Positions 35,801 through 46,959 of a stretch of 64,000 bases of DNA are shown here, piece by piece. The DNA comes from Onthophagus taurus (Eukaryota > Arthropoda > Insecta > Coleoptera > Scarabaeidae). The notes beneath the pieces were generated by a model. It saw only the letters and a program-made list of their open reading frames with translations, searched no databases and was not told where the DNA came from. The first letter of the stretch is position 1; every line of letters begins with the position of its first letter. The stretch covers positions 6,825,001 to 6,889,000 of the forward strand of contig NC_091972.1 in assembly GCF_036711975.1 (NCBI RefSeq), in the 5' to 3' direction. Both the position numbers and the translations under genes were made by a program.

Positions 35801-38800
35801 ATATTGAGCTAATTATTTAAATTATAGGATTTTAGATATTTAAAAAATTAGATTATTGTTGAACGAATATTTTGTTCAATTAATTATTTTCAATCAAAAA
35901 CCTTGTTGATAAATAAAAAATGATGTATACATTGAAGACTTAGACAAAACTTGATTAAAAAAAATAAACAAATCTATCTTGTTACAACAAAGTTCAAAAG
36001 AGGAAAAAAAAGAAAGGCCATCGACCAGATAAACAAGAACAACAAACGACCTTTAAATGACATTAAAATCATGTTTATTTACATACACACAAAGTTTTTT
36101 TTAATTTCTCCTTTTTTTGTATGTACTTTCTTATCGTCATAATCGATACGTAACGATATTTTCGACTTTTTAATCGGTTAAACAATGTTATTGAAAAAGA
36201 TGATTACTCATTATTTATTCTTGTTTTTGCAATACTAAATTATTACAAAACATTTTATGAAATATTGTATTTATTACATTTTGACCTATTTTTCTATAAT
36301 CTACGTATATGCTAAAAGATTGATATGAGTACTTAAATATAAATTGAAATAGTTGTTGTGTGGCCAAAAAAATAACTTTAAATTAATGAAAATTAATTTA
36401 AAATGGATTATAAATGGCCAAGATGTGTATATGGGCGTTGTTCAAACGTGGTAAGTGAGTAGTTATTTCTGGCTATCTTCCAGTCTTCAATTTATATTTA
36501 GATACGATTCGCCTCCTACATGTTTTAGCTTTTGTTAAAATCGCTAAATAAATCAAATAAAACTTTTATGTCGACGTTTTGAAATGTTATACCGTTATCT
36601 TGATATAAAACTATTATAATTTGATAAATTGATAAATAAAATTGAGGTTACTACCAACATTTTCCATCTTCAAAAACGACTGATATTAACGATTATTTTA
36701 TGCTAGTAGACGATTTTTATAATTACTAACTGTCGCCATCTAGGGACCAGTAGATTCTCAACATCCTTTTTAACACATTGGCTGCCACGTGATTACGTCA
36801 AAAATGACATTCATATATGGATCTCAATGACAATGTGTTAAATAGTTAAATGATTGATCTTAAATGATCTATTGACATGTCAATAGGTTTGGTACAGTAT
36901 TAATCACTCAGTACACGAGATGTACGAAATTATTTGGATAATTTGTTTCCGAAACCGTGGAGTTGGGCGATCATGAGATTTTTTATCTTTGGGGATAATT
37001 TATTTTTGTTGATTGCATGTTCTTTTTTAGGTTTACAGTAAAAAGAAGCACCTACAGACCAACAACATGAAAGGAAAGTCTGCATTTGGAGTCAAACGAT
37101 AATGGGGGCTTATAAACTTTGCAGTGAATACTTCTCTCATAAGGACATCCACAATGCCACATGAAGATCTGATGGAGTCACGAAAACTCAGATTAATCAC
37201 ATACTGGTAATTATAAGACACGGGGGTCAGATGTAATGGATGTCCACAGTTTTAAAGGTGGCATCATTTGAATAACTGGGATCACTCTTAACAGAGAATA
37301 ATGAGAATGGACTAATGATCGAGGAAAGAATCAAAGCTGGAAACTGCATACTTTAGCCTCCAGCACCTGCAGTGCGGTGCTGCACACTTTGCAGGGAGGA
37401 GTGGTGAGGGAGGTCGAGGTTCTACAGGAGCTATACCGCCAATGAGTAAGGTAAGGTAGAAAGAGATTGTTTTCTTTTATGTTTGGCTTTGTACTCAATT
37501 ATGTATTTGTTGCTGTACAGCTACCTATATAACTTTTAGTTCATCAAACGTTGTAAACCTAATCCGATACAATCCTAAAATTTCCATGACCAAACTCATA
37601 ACAAAAACAGCTTCACTTATGGTTTTGATAAATTCGGTAATACATTCAAAACTACCACAGATAAATGAGTTAAAAGAAAACACATTGATTGCAATAACCT
37701 TTATCAAAATCAACTTATTTTTGTATAAAGAATTTGTTATGTAAAAAAACATGTTTCAGAAACGTAGATGTAATGGAACTAAAAAAACAGGGTGTATCTG
37801 AGTTTTTGGTGAACATTGTATTATGTATATTCGCAAGATTACTTCAACAACATTTGAAAAATAGATCGAACATTAAGAAATTATATTTCGTACACTTTTA
37901 TTTAATTATAATTAATTAGAAGTTTAAAATTTCAGAGATTGTTCACGATCAATACTTTTATGGACAAATAAACAGTATAGAAACTCGGTTGGCAACCGTT
38001 CAGTTTCTAGAAATCCGTTAAAACCAGAAATAGAACGTTAAATTTTCCACGAACCTACACAAAATATACACGCAAAAAGAGAACGACAGACATTATAAAT
38101 TCCTTTCTCATAGTCAATTTATTTATTCATATTCAAAGTGGAATGTTAAAAATAACTAATTACTTTTAAGATAGCAAATTCGGCAACTTCTACAAAGATT
38201 AATAAAAAGAATTAAAAAAATCAAATTTATTTCTGCAATCCTTATCACATTATTAAATTATTTTGTAACGTTTTTTGAAATTGGATCTAAAGATAGATCG
38301 AAGCGTGAACTTTAGATGTTTTATTTGAGGAAATATTCGATTTTTGATAAGAATTTTCGATAAACTTATTGGTATAGATCAGAAATTTTTTAAATTGATA
38401 ATATTTTCAATAACGAAAATATCTCCCGTTAAAATCTTAAAACTATCAATAATCCGTTAAACGATATCTATTTTTTATGTTGTTTTTAATTGTAAAACTA
38501 CGATGACGCTGTCATTACGTCCAACTAAAAAAACTACATAAAACGCAATATGTATGTTAGTTCGATCAACATAAACAATTACGTTATACGTTATGAAATA
38601 TTCTAGAAAATTTTATAAAAAATATTATTTAACATTTAAATTAGCATTAAAAGCTTTATTAAAAAATTTTTTTTAAAGAAAGATGGAAAGAAAGAAAGTC
38701 TTTGGATATAGATGATTTTATTTCCGTTTATATCGCCACTATTTATACTTTCCACGTGGCAATCTGCCCAATAATGTGTAGTCGTGTTGTATGTATACCC

Positions 38801-41800
38801 CCACAACTTTGAAACTAAACCTAAAATAAACACGTTCACGTTATATTTAAACATCATTTCGTCGGTGTTCACAAGAAGAAAACTATCTAGCCTACACAAT
38901 TAATATTAATGCCATAAAACAAAATGTATTAGTTTTAAAATTATTTTTTTATAAACTATACGTTTAACGAACCAATTATTGTTATATTTGTCCTTCATTA
39001 TAAATAACATTTTTGTATGCAATTAAAATTATTCTGACATAATATGCAAAATATGTCCTCATTAACAACGGCTTCCAACTAAAATTTCTTTACCAACGTT
39101 AAATGTATAAATTTACATTAAGTATTGTTGTAAAAACATATAAAAAATTTTCTTAATATTAAAAATCATCTAATCTTCCAATTTTCTGCAAAACTTTCAT
39201 ACTTTTTAAGGGTTTATTAAAAAGGGAAATTACATGCGCATAAAACAGGTCATGTTATTCAAATACTTGAAGTTCTTTCCATAAACTTTTGCACCGTTTT
39301 GAAACTTGAAAAGGGTAGAAAGGTGCATCGATAAACATTTTCACAAACAGTCGGACCGTCGTAAGGCTAATTCAGGCCTACACGTGTGAATCCGCACTGG
39401 GCAAAGAATATACCGGCAACCAGAGAAAACTCGCCAGGGACAATGAAGTTACTCTATGGTGGGTTTCAGGTCACAAAGATATTGACAGCAATTAAAAGGC
39501 GGATAAAGTGCCGCCTAAGATACCAAATTTTCGGAAAGGTTGGCCTAACACCTGCTAACATAAAGGAACAACACCTTGGAGCAATACTAAGGTTCATGAA
39601 GTGCCTAGAATTGCCCTAAACCTCCCGCACCCCTCAGCAAAAATAATCATATTGATGTATATTGCAAAAGATCCATTTTATGGCAGAAAGAAAACAGAAA
39701 ATTCTTAACAACAATTTCTATTGTATACATAGTGTCAGAATCGATGAGGTATACTACTAGATAGACTTATAGTAAATAGAGGTATAGACTTGATGGACAT
39801 GAATAGTAAAAAATTCCGGCATAACAAAGTCAAGGTTGATAAAAAAAAGATGGAGTGATAACTTACGCTACTTTATGATAAATTTAAATGTCAAATTCCT
39901 AAAAGTTTAATATTTTAGTATCAAAGATTACTGTAAAATAATAAAACAAAAGTGTCACTGTTATTAATTTCCTGTGACATTCTAGTCACAATTGATTTTT
40001 CTTTCTTACCTCCATTATATTTCAACAAAAAACCGATTTCTTCATTTCTTCGAATTCTTCATCTTAGTTCTCTTCAACATAATGTCGATAGAAGATCATA
40101 TGCAAGAAGATATCAAAAGTTCGATCGATAGAGTTCAACATCTTCATGGAGTCGTCGGTACAATAATGACAAATGGGGAAGGTATACCTCAATTAACTAC
40201 GTTAGACACTACAACCACTATGCAATATGTACATGAAGTAGGTCAATTATTGATTTGCGCCAACGGAGTCTTAAGAGATCTTGAACCGTCGAATGATCTG
40301 ATGTTTTTGAGATTAGAATCGAAGAAGCAAGAACTCGTAGTCGCAAATGACCAGGAGTTCCACATAATCGTTATTCAAGAGAAAGAATAAGTCTCTTCCT
40401 TTTTTATATATATAATTATTCATATTTTATAGGGAAATAAAGAAACCGAAAAGAAGCTGTCTGCTTTGTATCGGAACAACCAAAAAAAGTAAGGGTTTTG
40501 CCGCGCGTCTCTAACATGGCTAAATTGGAATGTTTATAGTTCTAATGTTAGTTCTAGTTTTGCTTCAATAAAAATATACAACAATCCAGCACTGAATAAC
40601 AAGTAAAACTAGAACTAACACTAGATGTAGAACGGTTCTTCTGAAGATGCACGGCTAAATTCGAATGATTATAGTTCTAGGTGTAGTGTTTAGGTGTAAT
40701 TCTAGTTTTACACTTTCACTGTCACTAGAACTAACATTAGACCTAGAACTAGAAATATTCGGGTTTAGCCATGCGTCTCATAAGACGGCTAAAACCGAAT
40801 GATCCCAGTTCTTGGTCTAGAATTAGTTCTACTTTTAGTTCAATAAAAATATTGTTTAGCACTGAACAACAAGTAAAACTAGAACTAACACTATACCTAG
40901 AACTAGAAACATTCGGGTTTAGCCGCACGTCTCTAAAGACGGCTAAACCCGAATGATTCTAGTTCTAGGAATAGTGTTAATTCTAGTTTTACACTTGCAC
41001 TGTCACTAGAACTAACATTAGACCTGGAACAGAAATATTCGGGTTACTTTTAGTTCAATAATAGTGTACAATAACGCTGAATAACAATTAAAACTAGATC
41101 TAGCACTAGGACTAGAACTAACACTAGACCTAGAAACATTTGGGTAAATTCAATAAAAATATACAACAATCTAACGCTGTCTGGGTTAAATAAAACAAAA
41201 AAGAATCAAATTTTTAATAAATAAATGTATTTTTTATCAAGTAAAAATTGGTTATACATAAAAAAAGAGGAGCGAGCAAAAAAATTTTATTAAAAAACAT
41301 GAAAACCCTTAGATATTTAAAAGGAACATAAAAAAATCGGATTTAATATTGTTTTAAACTCGACAATAACAACACCCACAATTTATTTTTTGCGACTTTT
41401 TTTCTTATCGATAAAAAAATAATTTTAAAGACAAACAAAAAAAATTAATCCCCAAACAATTTCTTTCCCAACTCCATAAATCGGTGATTTCTGCACATCG
41501 TTAAAGCGTTCGCCTTCTTCAAAACATCAACAACATTCTTATTAGCTTCAACCAAATGACACAAAAAATCTTCATAAGCCGACTTCACGTTCGGCTGTAA
41601 CGCGCCGACTTTAACTTTCTTCAACGTATTCACGATACCTTCAGCCCAACCGCTTTCAATTGCAAAATCGCTAATCCACGGAATTAATGTTAAAACTCCG
41701 GACATCGTTTGCATCCCCAAAAACCATAGTTCCATTAATTCCATCCATTTTTCTTTGTAAGACATCGCAACAACTAAAGCGGAAGGATCATTTGATTCGT

Positions 41801-44139
41801 CAATTGTATACGCATCCCAAAGGAATCGAATTGTAGCCTGGATATAGCGACAAATTGAAAAATCATTTTGTTTGATTCGTTTTGATTGTTGTTTTAGAAG
41901 GAGTAACCCGAGGACGGCTAAATTTCCGTGTAAAACCAAATTTTCCGGGATATCTTTTAATTCCGGTAAATTTTCAAACAAAAATTTCATTAAGTTATTA
42001 AAAACCGTTGAATCTTCAACAATTTTTGGTTCTAAGACGGTTAAATTCATGAAAATATTACAAGTACTTATCATAGCCGCACGAGAATCTTGCATTTCTT
42101 CAAGAATATCAGGTGTTAATTCAGGAGGGGGTTGATTTAAAACTTTTAAACGCTCAGATCTTGGCACCGGAGGTCTTTTATAATGAACAATCGACCAATG
42201 AAATTGAAAACATTCAAATAAAACGTCTTCTTGTTGAAGTTTAAATAATATTTTTCTCGCTTCATCTTCTACCGCTAGATGGCACAATGCAGGGAGAGTA
42301 ATTCGAAGAATATCAAATTGCGATAAAGGATTTAATTCAAGATTAGTTCCAGATTTTTCGGCTAAACGACGTTCTTTACATGCTCTAAATGTTTCATTAC
42401 ATAACCGTAACATAAACGGCAATAATTGATAAACTTGAGGTCGCATTGCCGACGTTTCTTGTGCTAACCAAGCAACTAAAACTCTTACAGTGCCACAAAT
42501 AAATAATTTTTCATTTATAGGAAGATTATTCGCGTTTTTATCATTTGAAACTTTTGTTAATAAGCCAATGATGGCCGAAAAAGCACCTTTTAAACCGGTA
42601 TACAAAGTTTGTTTTTCTTTTTGATCCAAATCTAATTGATCAGTTGATATATAATTAATTGATAACTCCAAAATAATATAACAACCGGTTACTAATTCAC
42701 CTTGTGTGAAAGCTTGTTGTAAACTTTTTCCATCCAATTGCATTCTTATTTCGATCGCCGCCAATTGAATCAATAACAAAAAGAATTGTTTTGGTTTATC
42801 TTCCGGTTTTTCTTCGTTTATAACAAATTCAATTCCAAGCAAATCAATCATCGTAGAGGCTAATATTAAAGCGGGGTTTCTTTGTTGTTTACCGATTTTA
42901 CTTTGTAAAATATCTGTTAATCCTTTATAGATGCTCATTGGCCAAATTTCATCGTTCGCAGTTTTCGCAATTTCTTTCCTCGGACAATTAAATAATAACC
43001 CATTTAAAATCGTACATAATTCGAATTTTCGTTCGTCGTGATCTGTTTCAAAATCCAAAGCGATTTTATTCACGATGGTATGAAAACTTTTCGGATTATT
43101 TCGATCCCATGATTTCGATCCAAACTTTGTCACCAGCATAACAAGAATGTTTAAAGCTTCGTCGGTTTGAAAACTTTGCTGGGCGTAAATTTCGGACATT
43201 TTCGAAACAGCTCCAACATCAAATAAAGCTTTTTGTCCTGGTTCGTGTTCTGCTATACTTTTTAAACAACCGTAAGCTTCTCCGACGATAATCAAGTTAT
43301 CGTCGTAATCACTCGCATCTGCTTGTTGTACTATATCCAAAAATACGGGAATATTTGCTAGCATTTCCGGGTGTGTCGCTAATTCTGGTTCGTTACAAAA
43401 AACGGTTAGAATTGATAAAGCTACGGATTTATAAATTGCCGGTGGACAATCAACGGGAACATCGGACGTTAATAATAATCGTTTTAGGAATTTAAATCCT
43501 ATCGCTTCGAATATGGCTTTCTTCGCTGTCGCGTTACAGTCTTTACCTTTAACCAATTTTGTTACCATAAAAAGAGCGGCAAATTTTTCAGTATCATTCG
43601 TCGCATTTTGCAAAATTGCGATACACTTTTTAACCGCGTCCGAAATTTGTCCAGACATCTTGTCTGCGTTTATTATTAACTTTTTTATACGTTTTCGGAA
43701 AAACCTTGATTTTCTCCGACACCACACGCACCAACCGGCTCAGTTTGACAACTGAGACTGAAGAGGTTATATTTAGTGGGCAAACCCCAGGTCTTCTAAT
43801 TTCGGAAACGTCTCACTTTATTTATAGTCACACACACACATCTATACAGTATATTCTCCACGAGAAGAGAGAACTTTCTTTGGTAAAACGAACCGAGAAG
43901 AAACCTAACCTAAAAAAACTTGTGTGACATCAGCTGATCTAACCTTAACTAAACTGTCAAATGAATCTGTCATCTGTCATTCGCAAAGATATCAATCAGC
44001 AAACTTTAAAAAATGAAAAGAAAATTCTTACCTTATTACAAGCAAGTTTATCGCCTTTCCTCGTTTCAATCAACGTATTGTCCAAATCGAAAAAAATCGC
44101 TTCGATTTCCCCTGTTCTCGTCGTCGTTGTCGGTGCCAT
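32844..44139 (-). CDS. N-acylneuraminate-9-phosphatase-like HAD phosphatase
   Basis: HAD-superfamily phosphatase of 275 codons most like NANP, which dephosphorylates sialic-acid 9-phosphate in the cytosol. Three exons: 44032-44139, 35410-35584 and 32844-33388, phases 0 and 1. HAD motifs in order: [10 protein letters not shown] (nucleophile and general acid Asp), LITNGP (motif II), [11 protein letters not shown] (motif III Lys) and [10 protein letters not shown] (motif IV acids). The middle exon supplies the helical cap. The ATG at 44137-44139 is used; the frame is open further upstream but without an ATG. Intron 1 spans 8.4 kb and intron 2 spans 2.0 kb. They contain three complete intronless genes: neurochondrin (same strand), and roadblock-like and NEDD8-like genes (opposite strand). 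A related HDHD-type phosphatase with another substrate is possible. Confidence 0.85.
33570..33803 (+). CDS. NEDD8-like ubiquitin-fold protein, intronless
   Basis: A 77-residue ubiquitin-fold protein in one exon, nested antisense in intron 2 of the NANP-like gene. It is NEDD8-like rather than ubiquitin: [20 protein letters not shown] matches the NEDD8 alpha-helix region, and the C-terminal tail is ALRGG with Ala at position 72, where ubiquitin has Arg. The Ile44 patch (RLIY, HLVV) is kept. Lys48 is present, but position 11 is Thr. The maturation tail is one residue (Lys) after the diglycine, unlike the longer tails of known NEDD8 precursors. An ATG doublet (33570 and 33573) opens the ORF; the first gives exact family alignment. 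AATAAA follows near 33849. The intact ORF suggests a working retrocopy. An expressed paralogue of unknown partner is also possible. Confidence 0.8.
   Translation: MMLKILTLTGTELEVDVEPTDRVQTIKEKLEELEGIPHDQQRLIYQGKKLKDDQPISTYKLKGGTVLHLVVALRGGK
34320..35180 (+). mobile_element. Non-LTR retrotransposon reverse-transcriptase fragment
   Basis: Contains [14 protein letters not shown], the YADD catalytic box of a LINE reverse transcriptase, then [14 protein letters not shown] and [11 protein letters not shown]-type thumb sequence, with stops and a frameshift near 34803. It lies in intron 2 of the NANP-like gene, antisense to it. Confidence 0.72.
36767..36842. mobile_element. Tiny TTAA-flanked MITE
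   Basis: TTAACACATTG and CAATGTGTTAA are inverted terminal sequences around a body of about 50 bp that includes GCCACGTGATTACGTC. TTAA termini are typical of piggyBac-type target sites. No coding capacity. Confidence 0.5.
37100..37440 (+). mobile_element. LINE endonuclease-domain relic
   Basis: In the plus frames, [20 protein letters not shown] resembles the conserved end of the AP-like endonuclease of non-LTR retrotransposons (SPDGxTxNQIDHIL). ERIKAGN follows after stops. Decayed. Confidence 0.6.
39360..39620 (+). mobile_element. LINE RNase H relic
   Basis: In one frame [15 protein letters not shown] then KADKV matches the RNase H motif (WVPGHxxIxGNExAD) found 3' of the reverse transcriptase in several insect LINE clades. 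Related to the minus-strand copy at 46023-46415. Confidence 0.6.
40082..40390 (+). CDS. Dynein light chain roadblock-like protein, intronless
   Basis: Single-exon ORF of 102 residues. [20 protein letters not shown], then [30 protein letters not shown] and IIVIQEKE follow the roadblock/LC7 family throughout; the usual length is about 97. Roadblock proteins dimerise on the dynein intermediate chain in cytoplasmic or axonemal dynein. Compared with canonical roadblock, the N terminus is changed ([20 protein letters not shown]) and [13 protein letters not shown] replaces KKHEIMVAPDKDF. Divergence plus lack of introns suggests a retrocopy or a lineage-specific paralogue, perhaps testis-expressed. 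It lies antisense in intron 1 of the NANP-like gene, followed immediately by palindromic repeats. Confidence 0.88.
   Translation: MSIEDHMQEDIKSSIDRVQHLHGVVGTIMTNGEGIPQLTTLDTTTTMQYVHEVGQLLICANGVLRDLEPSNDLMFLRLESKKQELVVANDQEFHIIVIQEKE
40490..41190. repeat. Array of palindromic dispersed repeats
   Basis: Four to five units with the same arms (ATTCGGGTTTAGCC and GGCTAAACCCGAATGA) and spacers (TTCAATAAAAATATAC, GTCACTAGAACTAACATTAG) as the array in the P450 intron. It lies between the roadblock-like and neurochondrin genes. Confidence 0.85.
41445..43658 (-). CDS. Neurochondrin
   Basis: Intronless ORF of 737 codons beginning [16 protein letters not shown]. The sequence follows neurochondrin, an all-helical ARM-like cytosolic protein linked to neurite growth and SMN-complex interactions. 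Recognisable blocks are [35 protein letters not shown] and the C-terminal [10 protein letters not shown]. Length is close to the family's roughly 730 residues. The frame is open for 23 codons upstream, but the ATG at 43658 aligns with family N termini. The gene lies on the same strand inside intron 1 of the NANP-like gene, about 370 bp downstream of its first exon. It must therefore either have its own promoter (43660-44030) or be removed from NANP-like pre-mRNA. Confidence 0.93.
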   Translation of the reverse strand: MSGQISDAVKKCIAILQNATNDTEKFAALFMVTKLVKGKDCNATAKKAIFEAIGFKFLKRLLLTSDVPVDCPPAIYKSVALSILTVFCNEPELATHPEMLANIPVFLDIVQQADASDYDDNLIIVGEAYGCLKSIAEHEPGQKALFDVGAVSKMSEIYAQQSFQTDEALNILVMLVTKFGSKSWDRNNPKSFHTIVNKIALDFETDHDERKFELCTILNGLLFNCPRKEIAKTANDEIWPMSIYKGLTDILQSKIGKQQRNPALILASTMIDLLGIEFVINEEKPEDKPKQFFLLLIQLAAIEIRMQLDGKSLQQAFTQGELVTGCYIILELSINYISTDQLDLDQKEKQTLYTGLKGAFSAIIGLLTKVSNDKNANNLPINEKLFICGTVRVLVAWLAQETSAMRPQVYQLLPFMLRLCNETFRACKERRLAEKSGTNLELNPLSQFDILRITLPALCHLAVEDEARKILFKLQQEDVLFECFQFHWSIVHYKRPPVPRSERLKVLNQPPPELTPDILEEMQDSRAAMISTCNIFMNLTVLEPKIVEDSTVFNNLMKFLFENLPELKDIPENLVLHGNLAVLGLLLLKQQSKRIKQNDFSICRYIQATIRFLWDAYTIDESNDPSALVVAMSYKEKWMELMELWFLGMQTMSGVLTLIPWISDFAIESGWAEGIVNTLKKVKVGALQPNVKSAYEDFLCHLVEANKNVVDVLKKANALTMCRNHRFMELGKKLFGD

Positions 44140-44664
44140 TTCTGCAGTTAACCTTATTTTAACGTCATATAACGGTACAATAGTATTCAAGTTAAAATCG
44201 CTGCCGTATTTATTATTTTCAACGTCATTAAAGTATCACCCCGCTCCGCTCCGACCGCGATAAATCGAACCTTTCTATTGGCCGATTCCAGCCGCGCACC
44301 ACTTCTGATGCAATAACAGACGGACGGTTCGCGATTTATAAGAAACACACCCACCGTTATGATGTGTGTGTTTTTTTAGAGATAATTGTTGCTGACGCTT
44401 AGATTAAAATGGAACTACGCCCCCAAAACATTATGTAAATCTTTGCGATTGACGATCAGAGTTCAATTGGTTGCGTCTATTGTGTTTTGATTGTTTGGCG
44501 ACCTCTATGTATTTACTTTATAACATTCAAACTTATTTTTAGTAAAATAGATGGCGGGGCAAAAAATAATTTTTTAAGTTTCATTATTAATCAATAAGAA
44601 TTAATTGGCAGAAATATTTTAAACAACTATACTCCTGGAAAAGATTATTATTATTATTATTAAA

Positions 44665-44880
44665 AGGAGCAAAAACTAACCCTGAAAACTATCGCGGCAT
44701 AACACTGTTGGACAGTTCTATGAAGCTATCTACAAACATACTAAAAATTAATCTAGAAAATATCATAACAAATGCTGAAGAACAATAAGGTTTTAGGAAA
44801 GGCAGATCAATAACTAATGTCATATTTGTCTTGTGCTTTATGGACTTGACTAAAGCTTTTGATAGAGTATATTTTGTGTA
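44665..44880 (+). mobile_element. LINE reverse-transcriptase relic
   Basis: Reads NPENYRGITLLDSSMKL, then GFRKGRSITNVIF and FMDLTKAFDRV, the classical RT blocks of non-LTR elements, with one stop just before GFRKGRS. It is preceded by an (ATT)n tract at 44645. Confidence 0.8.
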
Positions 44881-45170
44881 AGTATCCACATTACTTCCCA
44901 GTAAACAAGAAACCTCTGTGAAACATTTCAATTTTAACGTACAGTGAATTAAATGAAACATCTTAGAACTACGTTTCATATACGTGACAGATACGATTTT
45001 TAAGAAACGTATCTAAAGATATGTATCAAATACATTTCAGTAGAAATATTTATGAAATATCATTAAAATATGTAGCAGAAACATTTCATTTGAAACAATT
45101 CGCTACAAATGTGTCTGAAACATGTCTGGAATATCTTCAGCACCGCCTGTGAACGTATGTACAAACATTA

Positions 45171-45705
45171 ATTAATGTTTGTAAACAGAACTAACCTGAG
45201 GTAACATTCCTTCACGGTTTTATTGACAGTTCAAAAGAAAACTTCACGCTATGATTGGCATTACTAATTACTAAAGAAAACTTCACGCTATAATTAATGT
45301 TTGTAAACAAAACTAACCTTACGTAACATTCTTTCATGGTTTAATTGGCATTTCAAAAGAAAACTTCACGCTATGATTGGCATTACTAATTACTAAAGAA
45401 AACTTCACGCTATAATTAATGTTTGTAAACAGAACTAACCTTACCTAACATTCCTTCACGGTTTAATTGGCATTTCAAAAGAAAACTTCACGCTATAATT
45501 GGCATTACTAATTACTAAAGAAAACTTCACGCTATAATTAATGTTTGTAAACAGAACTAACCTTAAGTAACATTCCTTCACGGTTTAATTGGCTTTTCAA
45601 AAGAAAACTTCACGCTATGATTGGCATTACTAATTACTAAAGAAAACTTCACGCTATAATTAATGTTTGTAAACAGAACTAACCTTACGTAACATTCCTT
45701 CTTCT
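45171..45705. repeat. 122-bp tandem minisatellite, about 4.4 copies
   Basis: ATTAATGTTTGTAAAC recurs at 45171, 45293, 45415, 45537 and 45659, a constant period of 122 bp. Units differ by a few substitutions. Each unit contains an internal duplication of AAGAAAACTTCACGCTAT. Confidence 0.92.
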
Positions 45706-45884
45706 TTAATTGTAAGTTGAAGAAATAATGAATGTTGTGTAGTGTAAGATATGTTTTGGAGGAAACTCGCCTGAGGAATCATTGCTGATATATGTTGGTA
45801 ACGAAGTCGTTCAACAAGGTGATTTGCGTTCGGTTACTTTCTCATTTTATTACTTTCTATTATTATTATTGCTGCCGGACTAAG

Positions 45885-46415
45885 GGGAGCGGCCCCTCGC
45901 GTCACCACAACCTATAAGATCTATTGTAACTTTAGTCCTCCGAAAGTTTTGGGCAAATGTAATATAGTATTCCTTAGTATTTCTCCAAAGTGTTCCCTTA
46001 TGTTGGTAGGTGTCAAAAGAGCTTAACCGAAAATTTTGTCTCTTAGGCGGCCTTTGACAACGCAATTACACAGTATATGTTCAGCCATTTCTAACTCGTT
46101 GTTGCAAAGTCGACAAGTTTGATCCTCAGCTTGTCTAATGTGGAAGAGGTGGTATTTTAGGGGCCGGTGAGGAATCTTGGGAACGTCCTTAAACTTTGCT
46201 GAGGCATAAAACCTCTGGTTTTGTTTTGCGACGGATTTATCAGACCTGGAAGTTCTTTTCAGCGTAAGGCTACCTTTCAGGTCTCCCAAGTGGTGATTAC
46301 TTGTTTTAGGTGGCTTTTTTGTGGTCCACAACCAGGTGGTCTTGGGCCAGTTTGTCCGCCTTCTCATTGCCCTCAATGTCTCTGTAACCTGGAACCCACC
46401 ATAGAGTAACATCAT
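45885..46415 (-). mobile_element. LINE RNase H and C-terminal zinc-knuckle fragment
   Basis: In one minus frame VTLWWVPGYRDIEGNEKADK is a well-kept RNase H motif. In another, AEDQTCRLCNNELEMAEHIL is the CxxC...H-type motif at the end of RNase H-bearing LINE ORF2 proteins. Frameshifts separate them. Confidence 0.75.
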
Positions 46416-46959
46416 TACTTTCCATACTGTCTTCTGTTTATTATCAGACTCATTAATCTCCCTGGTAATGTGGAATCTTTTGGTATCTTTTACTTTTCTT
46501 AGGTATTCTTCCTTGTATCGTTTGTATATAATATGTCTAATGATGGTTGATCCTTCTTAACCTGATTAATAACCACCAGTACTTCTAAAGCTAAAGTGTG
46601 TTTCATTTGGCGTAATTCCTTTGACTACCATTTGATTGGCCCGTTAGCAACATTTACCCACCTTCTTACTACAATTGGAAAACATTGATCAAAAATTTCC
46701 AACAAGCGATTGTGAAATTTGTTAAAATCGGACTGCAACCTTTCAAGGACAAATTTTAATATGTTTTTTCTAGATATTAATCTTTGCCTTTGAAGACTAC
46801 TTTGATTGAAGATATTTTCCGTATCGATGCTCAATAATTGTCCTAAATGATCGGCCAAATGTACGTTAATTGTTCTAACATGCTGAGTATCGCCCTTTGT
46901 GTTAGTTATTATGTTGTCTATACATGAATTTGTGTTACATGTAACTCTGGCAGCCCTCT

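Larger units (their letters stand above)
35585..40080. other. Intron of NANP-like gene, gene-free part
   Basis: AT-rich sequence with transposon debris: a small TTAA-flanked MITE (36767-36842), a LINE endonuclease relic (about 37100-37440) and a LINE RNase H fragment (about 39360-39620). No host gene is recognised. Confidence 0.6.

Noticed and set aside
45171-45705. Regular array as a CRISPR-like locus
   Set aside because: The whole 122-bp unit is repeated with no unique spacers, and the genome is eukaryotic.
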